A stretch of 64,000 nucleotides of DNA from Hippophae tibetana (taxonomy: Eukaryota; Streptophyta; Magnoliopsida; Rosales; Elaeagnaceae), in assembly GCA_037013495.1 (NCBI GenBank), contig CM072810.1, positions 80,770,449-80,834,448 of the forward strand. The letters run 5' to 3'. The stretch's first letter is position 1, and the number at the start of each line of letters is the position of its first letter. The notes under the pieces are model-generated. The model did no database searches. It was given only the letters and a program-made list of their open reading frames with translations, and was not told where the DNA came from. Both the position numbers and the translations under genes were made by a program. Shown here one piece after another: positions 37,854 through 51,592 of this stretch.

Positions 37854-40023
37854 GGATTTAATGTTTTTGTCACACCATTTCCGTTTCACTTACTTTCGAT
37901 TTTATTCAAAGTGCTGTAATGAAGTTATTGGTGCCCACCTAGGGTTATTTATTACTGTTTTCATTCAATCTATATTCTTTAAAAAATATGAGAGAAAGAA
38001 AAATAAAATGGATACTATTCACATTTTCAAAAACAACAAAAAATTTAATGAATATGTGTCGCAACTATTAACTACGATAATCTTGTACTCGTGTATTGAA
38101 ACGACTATTATAATATATCAAATTGAAGATCGTATAGATTCACACATTATTAATTTTCCTTGCTTTGGAAACTCATTTTTCTACACAAATTCCATCGTTT
38201 GCGTCACTTAAATATGGTGTAAAGGTTTTGTTGCACCATTTCCGTTTTACTTCCTTTCGGATTATTTCAAAAGACCTATAAAGTTGATATTGGGTCCGAC
38301 CAAGGTTTATTTATTAATTTATTCAATCAATCTCTATTCTTTAAAAAATATAAGAGAAGAGAAAAATAAGGGAATACTCCTCACATTTTCAAAAACAACA
38401 AAACATTTGATAAATATGTGTTCTAACTATTAACTGCGATAATTGTTTACTCCCTTATCGACACTAGAATTACAATATATCAAATCACAGATTGTACAGA
38501 CTAACACAATATTAATATTCCTTGATTTGGAACTTCATTTTTGAACACAAATGGCATCATTTACATCACTTAGCAAGGATTTAATGTTTTTGTCACACCA
38601 TTTCCGTTTCACTTACTTTCGATTTTATTCAAAGTGCTGTAATGAAGTTATTGGTGCCCACCTAGGGTTATTTATTACTATTTTCATTCAATCTATATTC
38701 TTTAAAAAAATATGAGAGAAAGAAAAATAAAATGTATACTATTCACATTTTCAAAAACCAGAAAATATTTAATGAATATGTGTCGCAACTATTAACTACG
38801 ATAATCTTGTACTCGTGTATTGAAACGACTATTATAATATATCAAATTGAAGATCGTATAGATTCACACATTATTAATTTTCCTTGCATTGGAAACTCAT
38901 TTTTGTACACAAATTCCATCGTTTGCGTCACTTAAATAGGGTTTAAAGGTTTTGTTGCACCATTTCTGTTTTACTTCCTCTCGGTTTTATTCAAATGACC
39001 TATAAAGTTAATATTGATGCCGACCAAGGTTTATTTATTAATTTATTCAATCAATCTCTATTCTTTAAAAAATATAAGAGAAGAGAAAAAGAAGGAAATA
39101 CTGCTCACATTTTCAAAAACAACAACACATTTGATAAATATGTGTTCTAACTATTAACTGCGATAATTGTTTACTCCGTTATCGACACTAGAATTACAAT
39201 ATATCAAATCACAGATTGTACAGACTAACACAATATTAATATTCCTTGATTTGGATCTTCATTTTTGAACACAAATGGCATCATTTACATCACTTAGCAA
39301 GGATTTAATGTTTTTGTCACACCATTTCCGTTTCACTTACTTTCGATTTTATTCAAAGTGCTGTAATGAAGTTATTGGTGCCCACCTAGGGTTATTTTAT
39401 TACTGTTTTCATTCAATCTATATTCTTTAAAAAATATGAGAGAAAGAAAAATAAAATGGATACTATTCACATTTTCAAAAACAAAAAAAAATTTAATGAT
39501 ATGTGTCGCAACTATTAACTACGATAATCTTGTACTCATGTATTGAAACGACTATTATAATATATCAAATTGAATATCGTATAGATTCACACATTATTAA
39601 TTTTCCTTGCTTTGGAAACTCATTTTTGTACACAAATTCCATCGTTTGCGTCACTTAAATAGGGTTTAAAGGTTTTGTTGCACCATTTCTGTTTTACTTC
39701 CTTTCGGTTTTATTCAAATGACCTATAAAGTTGATATTGGTGCCGACCAAGGTTTATTTATTAATTTATTCAATCAATCTCTATTCTTTAAAAAATATAA
39801 GAGAAGAGAAAAAGAAGGAAATACTGCTCACATTTTCAAAAACAACAAAACATTTGATAAATATGTGTTCTAACTATTAACTGTGATAATTGTTTACTCC
39901 GTTATCGACACTAGAATTACAATCTATCAAATCACAGATTGTACAGACTAACACAATATTAATATTCCTTGATTTGGAACTTCATTTTTGAACACAAATG
40001 GCATCATTTACATCACTTAGCAA
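37854..40023 (+). repeat. Block V HOR copy 3
   Basis: Three dimers. The N unit here carries the TTTCAC and ATTCAAAGTGC marks absent from copies 1 and 2, so its 127-codon frame is open (37828-38211). Other marks are one extra A near 38703-38709, one extra T near 39394 (GGGTTATTTTATTAC), and ATTATTTCAAAAG near 38261. Confidence 0.9.
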
Positions 40024-40381
40024 GGATTTAATGTTTTTGTCACACCATTTCCGTTTCACTTACTTTCGATTTTATTCAAAGTGCTGTAATGAAGTTATTG
40101 GTGCCCACCTAGGGTTATTTATTACTGTTTTCATTCAATCTATATTCTTTAAAAAATATGAGAGAAAGAAAAATAAAATGGATACTATTCACATTTTCAA
40201 AAACCACAAAAAATTTAATGAATATGTGTCGCAACTATTAACTACGATAATCTTGTACTCGTGTATTGAAACGACTATTATAATATATCAAATTGAAGAT
40301 CGTATAGATTCATACATTATTAATTTTCCTTGCTTTGGAAACTCATTTTTGTACACAAATTCCATCGTTTGCGTCACTTAA
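39998..40381 (+). other. 127-codon open frame in A monomer (representative, not called a gene)
   Basis: It begins at ATGGCATCATTTACATC in the end of B and ends at the TAA of GTCACTTAAATA. It is open only in units with the one-base deletion ATTCAAAGTGC, which joins two frames. Dozens of units have it, while units without the deletion keep only the last 67 codons, and D and a units close it at 80 codons by a further one-base deletion. I see no initiation context, splice pattern or conserved domain that supports a gene. Confidence 0.55.
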
Positions 40382-43300
40382 ATAGGGTTTAAAGGTTTTG
40401 TTGCACCATTTCCGTTTTACTTCCTTTTGGTTTTATTCAAAAGACCTATAAAGTTGATATTGGTTCCGACCAAGGTTTATTTATAAATTTATTCAATCAA
40501 TCTCTCTTCTTTTAAAAATATAAGAGAAGAGAAAAAGAAGGAAATACTGCTCACATTTTCAAAAACAACAAAACATTTGATAAATATGTGTTCTAACTAT
40601 TAACTGTGATAATTGTTTACTCCGTTATCGACACTAGAATTACAATCTATCAAATCACAGATTGTACAGACTAACACAATATTAATATTCCTTCATTTGG
40701 AACTTCATTTTTGAACACAAATGGCATCATTTACATCACTTAGCAAGGATTTAATGTTTTTGTCACACCATTTCCGTTTCACTTACTTTCGATTTTATTC
40801 AAAGTGCTGTAATGAAGTTATTGGTGCCCACCTAGGGTTATTTATTACTGTTTTCATTCAATCTATATTCTTTAAAAAATATGAGAGAAAGAAAAATAAA
40901 ATGGATACTATTCACATTTTCAAAAACCACAAAAAATTTAATGAATATGTGTCGCAACTATTAACTACGATAATCTTGTACTCGTGTATTGAAACGACTA
41001 TTATAATATATCAAATTGAAGATCGTATAGATTCATACATTATTAATTTTCCTTGCTTTGGAAACTCATTTTTGTACACAAATTCCATCGTTTGCGTCAC
41101 TTAAATAGGGTTTAAAGGTTTTGTTGCACCATTTCCGTTTTACTTCCTTTCGGTTTTATTCAAAAGACCTATAAAGTTGATATTGGTTCCGACCAAGGTT
41201 TATTTATAAATTTATTCAATCAATCTCTCTTCTTTAAAAAATATAAGAGAAGAGAAAAAGAAGGAAATACTGCTCACATTTTCAAAAACAACAAAACATT
41301 TGATAAATATGTGTTCTAACTATTAACTGTGATAATTGTTTACTCCGTTATCGACACTAGAATTACAATCTATCAAATCACAGATTGTACAGACTAACAC
41401 AATATTAATATTCCTTGATTTGGAACTTCATTTTTGAACACAAATGGCATCATTTACATCACTTAGCAAGGATTTAATGTTTTTGTCACACCATTTCCGT
41501 TTCACTTACTTTCGATTTTATTCAAAGTGCTGTAATGAAGTTATTGGTGCCCACCTAGGGTTATTTATTACTGTTTTCATTCAATCTATATTCTTTAAAA
41601 AATATGAGAGAAAGAAAAATAAAATGGATACTATTCACATTTTCAAAAACCACAAAACATTTAATGAATATGTGTCGCAACTATTAACTACGATAATCTT
41701 GTACTCGTGTATTGAAACGACTATTATAATATATCAAATTGAAGATCGTATAGATTCACACATTATTAATTTTCCTTGCTTTGGAAACTCATTTTTGTAC
41801 ACAAATTCCATCGTTTGTGTCACTTAAATAGGGTTTAAAGGTTTTGTTGCACCATTTCCGTTTTACTTCCTTTCGGTTTTATTCAAATGAGCTATAAAGT
41901 TGATATTGGGTCCGACCAAGGTTTATTTATCAATTTATTCAATCAATCTCTATTCTTTATAAAATATAAGAGAAGAGAAAAAGAAGGGAATACTGCTCAC
42001 ATTTTCAAAAACAACAAAACATTTGATAAATATGTGTTCTAACTATTAACTGCGATAATTGTTTACTCCGTTATCGACACTAGAATTACAATATATCAAA
42101 TCATAGATTGTACAGACTAACACAATATTAATATTCCTTGATTTGGAACTTCATTTTTGAACACAAATGGCATCATTTACATCACTTAGCAAGGATTTAA
42201 TGTTTTTGTCACACCATTTCCGTTTCACTTACTTTCGATTTTATTCAAAGTGCTGTAATGAAGTTATTGGTGCCCACCTAGGGTTATTTATTACTGTTTT
42301 AATTCAATCTATATTCTTTAAAAAATATGAGAGAAAGAAAAATAAAATGGATACTATTCACATTTTCAAAAACCACAAAAAATTTAATGAATATGTGTCG
42401 CAACTATTAACTACGATAATCTTGTACTCGTGGATTCAAACGACTATTATAATATATCAAATTGAAGATCGTATAGATTCACACATTATTAATTTTCCTT
42501 GCTATGTAAACTCATTTTTGTACACAAATTCTATCGTTTGGTTCACTTAATTAGGGTTTAAAGGTTTTGTTGCACCATTTCCGTTTTACTTCCTTTCGGT
42601 TTTAATCAAAAGAGCTATAAAGTTGATATTGGTTCCGACCAAGGTTTATTTATTAATTTATTCCATCAATCTCTATTCTTTAAAAAATATAAGAGAAGAG
42701 AAAAAGAAGGGAATACTGCTCACATTTTCAAAAACAAAAAAAGATTTGACAAATATGTGTTCTAACTATTAACTGCGATAATTGGTTACTCCCTTATCGA
42801 CACTAGAATTACAAAATATCAAATCACAGATTGTACAGACTAACACAATATTAATATTCCTTGATTTGGAACCTCATTTTTTAACACAAATGACATCATT
42901 TACATCACTTAGCAAGGATTTAATGTTTTTGTCACATCATTTCGGTTTTACTTACTTTCAATTTTATTCAAAAGTGCTGTAATGTAGATATTGGTGACCA
43001 CCTAGGGTTATTTATTGCTGTTTTCATTCAATCTATATTCTTTAAAAAATATGAGAGAAAGAAAAATAAAATGGATACTATTCACATTTTCAAAAACAAC
43101 AAAAAATTTAATGAATATGTGTCGCAACTATTAACTACGCTAATCTTGTACTCGTGTATTGAAACGACTATTATAATATATCAAATTGAAGATCGTATAG
43201 ATTCACACATTATTAATTTTCCTTGCTTTGGAAACTCATTTTTGTACACAAATTCCATCGTTTGCGTCACTTAAATAGGGTTTAAAGGTTTTGTTGCACC

Positions 43301-46300
43301 ATTTCCGTTTTACTTCCTTTCGGTTTTATTCAAAAGACCTATAAAGTTGATATTGGTTCCGACCAAGGTTTATTTATAAATTTATTCAATCAATCTCTAT
43401 TCTTTAAAAAATATAAGAGAAGAGAAAAAGAAGCAAATACTGCTCACATTTTCAAAAACAACAAAACATTTGATAAATATGTGTTCTAACTATTAACTGT
43501 GATAATTGTTTACTCCGTTATCGACACTAGAATTACAATCTATCAAATCACAGATTGTACAGACTAACACAATATTAATATTCCTTGATTTGGAACTTCA
43601 TTTTTGAACACAAATGGCATCATTTACATCACTTAGCAAGGATTTAATGTTTTTGTCACACCATTTCCGTTTCACTTACTTTCGATTTTATTCAAAGTGC
43701 TGTAATGAAGTTATTGGTGCCCACCTAGGGTTATTTATTACTGTTTTCATTCAATCTATATTCTTTAAAAAATATGAGAGAAAGAAAAATAAAATGGATA
43801 CTATTCACATTTTCAAAAACCACAAAAAATTTAATGAATATGTGTCGCAACTATTAACTACGATAATCTTGTACTCGTGTATTGAAACGACTATTATAAT
43901 ATATCAAATTGAAGATCGTATAGATTCATACATTATTAATTTTCCTTGCTTTGGAAACTCATTTTTGTACACAAATTCCATTGTCTGCGTCACTTAAATA
44001 GTGTTTAAAGGTTTTGTTGCACCATTTCCGTTTTACTTCCTTTCGGTTTTATTCAAAAGACCTATAAAGTTGATATTGGTTCCGACCAAGGTTTATTTAT
44101 AAATTTATTCAATCAATCTCTATTCTTTAAAAAATATAAGAGAAGAGAAAAAGAAGGAAATACTGCTCACATTTTCAAAAACAACAAAACATTTGATAAA
44201 TATGTGTTCTAACTATTAACTGTGATAATTGTTTACTCCGTTATCGACACTAGAATTACAATCTATCAAATCACAGATTGTACAGACTAACACAATATTA
44301 ATATTCCTTGATTTGGAACTTCATTTTTGAACACAAATGCCATCATTTACATCACTTAGCAAGGATTTAATGTTTTTGTCACACCATTTCCGTTTCACTT
44401 ACTTTCGATTTTATTCAAAGTGCTGTAATGAAGTTATTGGTGCCCACCTAGGGTTATTTATTGCTGTTTTCATTCAATCTATATTCTTTAAAAAATATGA
44501 GAGAAAGAAAAATAAAATGGCTACTATTCACATTTTCAAAAACAACAAAAAATTTAATGAATATGTGTCGCAACTATTAACTACGCTAATCTTGTACTCG
44601 TTTATTGAAACGACTATTATAATATATCAAATTGAAGATCGTATAGATTCACACATTATTAATTTTCCTTGCTTTGGAAACTCATTTTTGTACACAAATT
44701 CCATCGTTTGCGTCACTTAAATAGGGTTTAAAGGTTTTGTTGCACCATTTCCGTTTTACTTCCTTTCGGTTTTAATCAAAAGAGCTATAAAGTTGATATT
44801 GGTTCCGACCAAGGTTTATTTATTAATTTATTCCATCAATCTCTATTCTTTAAAAAATATAAGAGAAGAGAAAAAGAAGGGAATACTGCTCACATTTTCA
44901 AAAACAAAAAAAGATTTGACAAATATGTGTTCTAACTATTAACTGCGATAATTGTTTACTCCCTTATCGACACTAGAATTACAAAATATCAAATCACAGT
45001 ATGTACAGACTAACACAATATTAATATTCCTTGATTTGGAACCTCATTTTTTAACACAAATGGCATCATTTACATCACTTAGCAAGGATTTAATGTTTTT
45101 GTCACATCATTTCGGTTTTACTTACTTTCAATTTTATTCAAAAGTGCTGTAATCAAGATATTGGTGACCACCTAGGGTTATTTATTGCTGTTTTCATTCA
45201 ATCTATATTCTTTAAAAAATATGAGAGAAAGAAAAATAAAATGGATACTATTCACATTTTCAAAAACAACAAAAAATTTAATGAATATGTGTCGCAACTA
45301 TTACCTACGCTAATCTTGTACTCGTGTATTGAAACGACTATTATAATATATCAAATTGAAGATCGTATAGATTCACACATTATTAATTTTCCTTGCTTTG
45401 GAAACTCATTTTTGTACACAAATTCCATCGTTTGCGTCACTTAAATAGGGTTTAAAGGTTTTGTTGCACCATTTCCGTTTTACTTCCTTTCGGTTTTATT
45501 CAAAAGACCTATAAAGTTGATATTGGTTCCGACCAAGGTTTATTTATAAATTTATTCAATCAATCTCTCTTCTTTAAAAAATATAAGAGAAGAGAAAAAG
45601 AAGGAAATACTGCTCACATTTTCAAAAACAACAAAACATTTGATAAATATGTGTTCTAACTATTAACTGTGATAATTGTTTACTCCGTTATCGACACTAG
45701 AATTACAATCTATCAAATCACAGATTGTATAGACTAACACAATATTAATATTCCTTGATTTGGAACTTCATTTTTGAACACAAATGGCATCATTTACATC
45801 ACTTAGCAAGGATTTAATGTTTTTGTCACACCATTTCCGTTTCACTTACTTTCGATTTTATTCAAAGTGCTGTAATCAAGTTATTGGTGCCCACCTAGGG
45901 TTATTTATTACTGTTTTCATTCAATCTATATTCTTTAAAAAATATGAGAGAAAGAAAAATAAAATGGATACTATTCACATTTTCAAAAACCACAAAACAT
46001 TTAATGAATATGTGTCGCAACTATTAACTACGATAATCTTGTACTCGTGTATTGAAACGACTATTATAATATATCAAATTGAAGATCGTATAGATTCACA
46101 CATTATTAATTTTCCTTGCTTTGGAAACTCATTTTTGTACACAAATTCCATTGTCTGCGTCACTTAAATAGGGTTTAAAGGTTTTGTTGCACCATTTCCG
46201 TTTTACTTCCTTTCGGTTTTATTCAAAAGGGCTATAAAGTTGATATTGGTTCCGACCAAGGTTTATTTATAAATTTATTCAATCAATCTCTATTCTTTAA

Positions 46301-46532
46301 AAAATATAAGAGAAGAGAAAAAGAAGGGAATACTGCTCACATTTTCAAAAACAACAAAACATTTGATAAATATGTGTTCTAACTATTAACTGCGATAATT
46401 GTTTACTCCGTTATCGACACTAGAATTACAATATATCAAATCATAGATTGTACAGACTAACACAATATTAATATTCCTTGATTTGGAACTTCATTTTTGA
46501 ACACAAATGGCATCATTTACATCACTTAGCAA
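40024..46532 (+). repeat. Block VI: irregular dimers u56-u64
   Basis: Dimers start at 40024, 40747, 41470, 42193, 42916, 43640, 44363, 45086 and 45810. u56 and u57 are near-identical neighbours (both with GATTCATACATT and CTCTCTTCTT), a recent single-dimer duplication. u58 and u64 share AACCACAAAACATTT. u59 is W type. u60 and u63 are L type with preceding B monomers ending TTTTTTAACACAAATG. u61 repeats u57. u62 mixes an ordinary A start with L-type CTACGCTAATC. There is no regular HOR; the best local repeat is about four dimers. Confidence 0.85.
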
Positions 46533-48700
46533 GGATTTAATGTTTTTGTCACACCATTTCCGTTTCACTTACTTTCGATTTTATTCAAAGTGCTGTAATG
46601 AAGTTATTGGTGCCCACCTAGGGTTATTTATTACTGTTTTAATTCAATCTATATTCTTTAAAAAATATGAGAGAAAGAAAAATAAAATGGATACTATTCA
46701 CATTTTCAAAAACAACAAAAAATTTAATAAATATGTGTCGCAACTATTAACTACGATAATCTTGTACTTGTGTATTGAAATGACTATTATAATATATCAA
46801 ATTGAAGATCGTATAGATTCACACATTATTAATTTTCCTTGCTTTGGAAACTCATTTTTCTACACAAATTCCATCGTTTGCGTCATTAAATAGGGTTTAA
46901 AGGTTTTGTTGCACCATTTCCGTTTTACTTACTTACGGTTTTATTCAAAAGAGCTATAAAGTTGATATTGGTTTCGACCAAGGTTTATTTATAAATTTAT
47001 TCAATCAATCTCTATTCTTTAAAAAATATAAGAGAAGAGAAAAAGAAGGGAATACTGCTCACATTTTCAAAAACAACAAAACATTTGATAAATATGTGTT
47101 CTAACTATTAACTGCGATAATTGTTTACTCCGTTATCGACACTAGAATTACAATATATCAAATCATAGATTGTACAGACTAACACAATATTAATATTCCT
47201 TGATTTGGAACTTCATTTTTGAACAGAAATGGCATCATTTACATCACTTAGCAAGGATTTAATGTTTTTGTCACACCATTTCCGTTTCACTTACTTTCGA
47301 TTTTATTCAAAGTGCTGTAATGAAGTTATTGGTGCCCACCTAGGGTTATTTATTACTGTTTTAATTAAATCTATATTCTTTAAAAAATATGAGAGAAAGA
47401 AAAATAAAATGGATACTATTCACATTTTCAAAAACCACAAAAAATTTAATGAATATGTGTCGCAACTATTAACTACGATAATCTTGTACTCGTGGATTCA
47501 AACGACTATTATAATATATCAAATTGAAGATCGTATAGATTCACACATTATTAATTTTCCTTGCTATGTAAACTCATTTTTGTACACAAATTCTATCGTT
47601 TGCGTCACTTAATTAGGGTTTAAAGGTTTTGTTGCACCATTTCCGTTTTACTTCCTTTGGTTTTAATCAAAAGAGCTATAAAGTTGATATTGGTTCCGAC
47701 CAAGGTTTATTTATTAATTTATTCAATCAATCTCTATTCTTTAAAAAATATAAGAGAAGAGAAAAAGAAGGGAATACTGCTCATATTTTCAAAAACAAAA
47801 AAAGATTTGACAAATATGTGTTCTAACTATTAACTGCGATAATTGTTTACTCCCTTATCGACACTAGAATTACAAAATATCAAATCACAGATTGTACAGA
47901 CTAACACAATATTAATATTCCTTGATTTGGAACCTCATTTTTGAACACAAATGGCATCATTTACATCACTTAGCAAGGATTTAATGTTTTTGTCACACCA
48001 TTTCGGTTTTACTTACTTTCAATTTTATTCAAAAGTGCTGTAATGAAGATATTGGTGACCACCTAGGGTTATTTATTGCTGTTTTCATTCAATCTATAAT
48101 CTTTAAAAAATATGAGAGAAAGAAAAATAAAATGGATACTATTCACATTTTCAAAAACAACAAAAAATTTAATGAATATGTGTCGCAACTATTAACTACG
48201 ATAATCTTGTACTCGTGTATTGAAACGACTATTATAATATATCAAATTGAAGATCGTATAGATTCACACATTATTAATTTTCCTTGCTTTGGAAACTCAT
48301 TTTTGTACACAAATTTCATCGTTTTCGTCACTTAAATAGGGTTTAAAGGTTTTGTTGCACCATTTCCGTTTTACTTCCTTTCGGTTTTATTCAAAAGAGC
48401 TATAAAGTTGATATTGGTTCCGACCAAGGTTTATTTATAAATTTATTCAATCAATCTCTATTCTTTAAAAAATATAAGAGAAGAGAAAAAGAAGGGAATA
48501 CTGCTCACATTTTCAAAAACAACAAAACATTTGATAAATATGTGTTCTAACTATTAACTGCGATAATTGTTTACTCCGTTATCGACACTAGAATTACAAT
48601 ATATCAAATCATAGATTGTACAGACTAACACAATATTAATATTCCTTGATTTGGAACTTCATTTTTGAACACAAATGGCATCATTTACATCACTTAGCAA
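46533..48700 (+). repeat. Block VII HOR, shortened copy (M-W-L1 variant)
   Basis: Three dimers, 2168 bp. The third (47977) ends like L1 (TTTCATCGTTTTCGTC) but has CTACGATAATC and GTGTATTGAAACG instead of the L1 CTACGCTAATC and GTGTTTGGAAACG. It may be a precursor or a converted copy. L2 is missing. Confidence 0.87.
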
Positions 48701-51592
48701 GGATTTAATGTTTTTGTCACACCATTTCCGTTTCACTTACTTTCGATTTTATTCAAAGTGCTGTAATGAAGTTATTGGTGCCCACCTAGGGTTATTTATT
48801 ACTGTTTTAATTCAATCTATATTCTTTAAAAAATATGAGAGAAAGAAAAATAAAATGGATACTATTCACATTTTCAAAAACAACAAAAAATTTAATGAAT
48901 ATGTGTCGCAACTATTAACTACGATAATCTTGTACTTGTGTATTGAAATGACTATTATAATATATCAAATTGAAGATCGTATAGATTCACACATTATTAA
49001 TTTTCCTTGCTTTGGAAACTCATTTTTCTACACAAATTCCATCGTTTGCGTCATTAAATAGGGTTTAAAGGTTTTGTTGCACCATTTCCGTTTTACTTAC
49101 TTACGGTTTTATTCAAAAGAGCTATAAAGTTGATATTGGTTTCGACCAAGGTTTATTTATAAATTTATTCAATCAATCTCTATTCTTTAAAAAATATAAG
49201 AGAAGAGAAAAAGAAGGGAATACTGCTCACATTTTCAAAAACAACAAAACATTTGATAAATATGTGTTCTAACTATTAACTGCGATAATTGTTTACTCCG
49301 TTATCGACACTAGAATTACAATATATCAAATCATAGATTGTACAGACTAACACAATATTAATATTCCTTGATTTGGAACTTCATTTTTGAACAGAAATGG
49401 CATCATTTACATCACTTAGCAAGGATTTAATGTTTTTGTCACACCATTTCCGTTTCACTTACTTTCGATTTTATTCAAAGTGCTGTAATGAAGTTATTGG
49501 TGCCCACCTAGGGTTATTTATTACTGTTTTAATTAAATCTATATTCTTTAAAAAATATGAGAGAAAGAAAAATAAAATGGATACTATTCACATTTTCAAA
49601 AACCACAAAAAATTTAATGAATATGTGTCGCAACTATTAACTACGATAATCTTGTACTCGTGGATTCAAACGACTATTATAATATATCAAATTGAAGATC
49701 GTATAGATTCACACATTATTAATTTTCCTTGCTATGTAAACTCATTTTTGTACACAAATTCTATCGTTTGCGTCACTTAATTAGGGTTTAAAGGTTTTGT
49801 TGCACCATTTCCGTTTTACTTCCTTTGGTTTTAATCAAAAGAGCTATAAAGTTGATATTGGTTCCGACCAAGGTTTATTTATTAATTTATTCAATCAATC
49901 TCTATTCTTTAAAAAATATAAGAGAAGAGAAAAAGAAGGGAATACTGCTCATATTTTCAAAAACAAAAAAAGATTTGACAAATATGTGTTCTAACTATTA
50001 ACTGCGATAATTGTTTACTCCCTTATCGACACTAGAATTACAAAATATCAAATCACAGATTGTACAGACTAACACAATATTAATATTCCTTGATTTGGAA
50101 CCTCATTTTTGAACACAAATGGCATCATTTACATCACTTAGCAAGGATTTAATGTTTTTGTCACATCATTTCGGTTTTACTTACTTTCAATTTTATTCAA
50201 AAGTGCTGTAATGAAGATATTGGTGACCACCTAGGGTTATTTATTGCTGTTTTCATTCAATCTATAATCTTTAAAAAATATGAGAGAAAGAAAAATAAAA
50301 TGGATACTATTCACATTTTCAAAAACAACAAAAAATTTAATGAATATGTGTCGCAACTATTAACTACGCTAATCTTGTACTCGTGTTTGGAAACGACTAT
50401 TATAATATATCAAATTGAAGATCGTATAGATTCACACATTATTAATTTTCCTTGCTTTGGAAACTCATTTTTGTACACAAATTTCATCGTTTTCGTCACT
50501 TAAATAGGGTTTAAACCTTTTGTTGCAACATTTCCGTTTTACTTCCTTTCGGTTTTATTCAAAAGAGCTATAAAGTTGATATTGGTTTCGACCAAGGTTT
50601 ATTTATAAATTTATTCAATCAATCTCTATTCTTTCAAAAATATAAGAGAAGAGAAAAAGAAGGGAATACTGCTCACATTTTCAAAAACAACAAAACATTT
50701 GATAAATATGTGTTCTAACTATTAACTGCGATAATTGTTTACTCCGTTACCGACACTAGAATTACAATATATCAAATCACAGATTGTACAGACTAACACA
50801 ATATTAATATTCCTTGATTTGGAACTTCATTTTTGAACACAAATGGCATCATTTACATCACTTAGCAAGGATTTAATGTTTTTGTCACATCATTTCGGTT
50901 TTACTTACTTTCAATTTTATTCAAAAGTGCTGTAATGAAGATATTGGTGACCACCTAGGGTTATTTATTGCTGTTTTCATTCAATCTATAATCTTTAAAA
51001 AATATGAGAGAAAGAAAAATAAAATGGATACTATTCACATTTTCAAAAACAACAAAAAATTTAATGAATATGTGTCGCAACTATTAACTACGCTAATCTT
51101 GTACTCGTGTTTGGAAACGACTATTATAATATATCAAATTGAAGATCGTATAGATTCACACATTATTAATTTTCCTTGCTTTGGAAACTCATTTTTGTAC
51201 ACAAATTCCATTGTCTGCGTCACTTAAATAGGGTTTAAAGGTTTTGTTGCACCATTTTCGTTTTACTTCCTTTCGGTTTTATTCAAAAGAGCTATAAAGT
51301 TGATATTGGTTCCGACCAAGGTTTATTTATAAATTTATTCAATCAATCTCTATTCTTTAAAAAATATAAGAGAAGAGAAAAAGAAGGGAATACTGCTCAC
51401 ATTTTCAAAAACAACAAAACATTTGATAAATATGTGTTCTAACTATTAACTGCGATAATTGTTTACTCCGTTATCGACACTAGAATTACAATATATCAAA
51501 TCATAGATTGTACAGACTAACACAATATTAATATTCCTTGATTTGGAACTTCATTTTTGAACACAAATGGCATCATTTACATCACTTAGCAA
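48701..51592 (+). repeat. Block VII HOR full copy, older form
   Basis: Four dimers M-W-L1-L2, 2892 bp. M has TTTTAATTCAATC and TATATTCTTT, and W starts ATGGCATCATTTAC after ACAG or ACAC. These differ from the later copies, so this copy belongs to an older layer of the block. Confidence 0.92.

Larger units (their letters stand above)
33516..40023 (+). repeat. Block V: 3-dimer HOR, 2169 bp, three copies
   Basis: Dimers u47-u55 start at 33516, 34240, 34963, 35685, 36409, 37132, 37854, 38577 and 39301. The order is N (AACAACAAAAAATTT with TTTTTCTAC), P (AAAATGTATAC, AACCAGAAAA, TTGCATTGG) and D (TTTAATGATATGTG, frame closed). Copy-to-copy spacing is 2169, 2169 and about 2170 bp. The same N, P-like, D order occurs at 15322-18333 once the duplicated u23 is left out. 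Confidence 0.94.
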
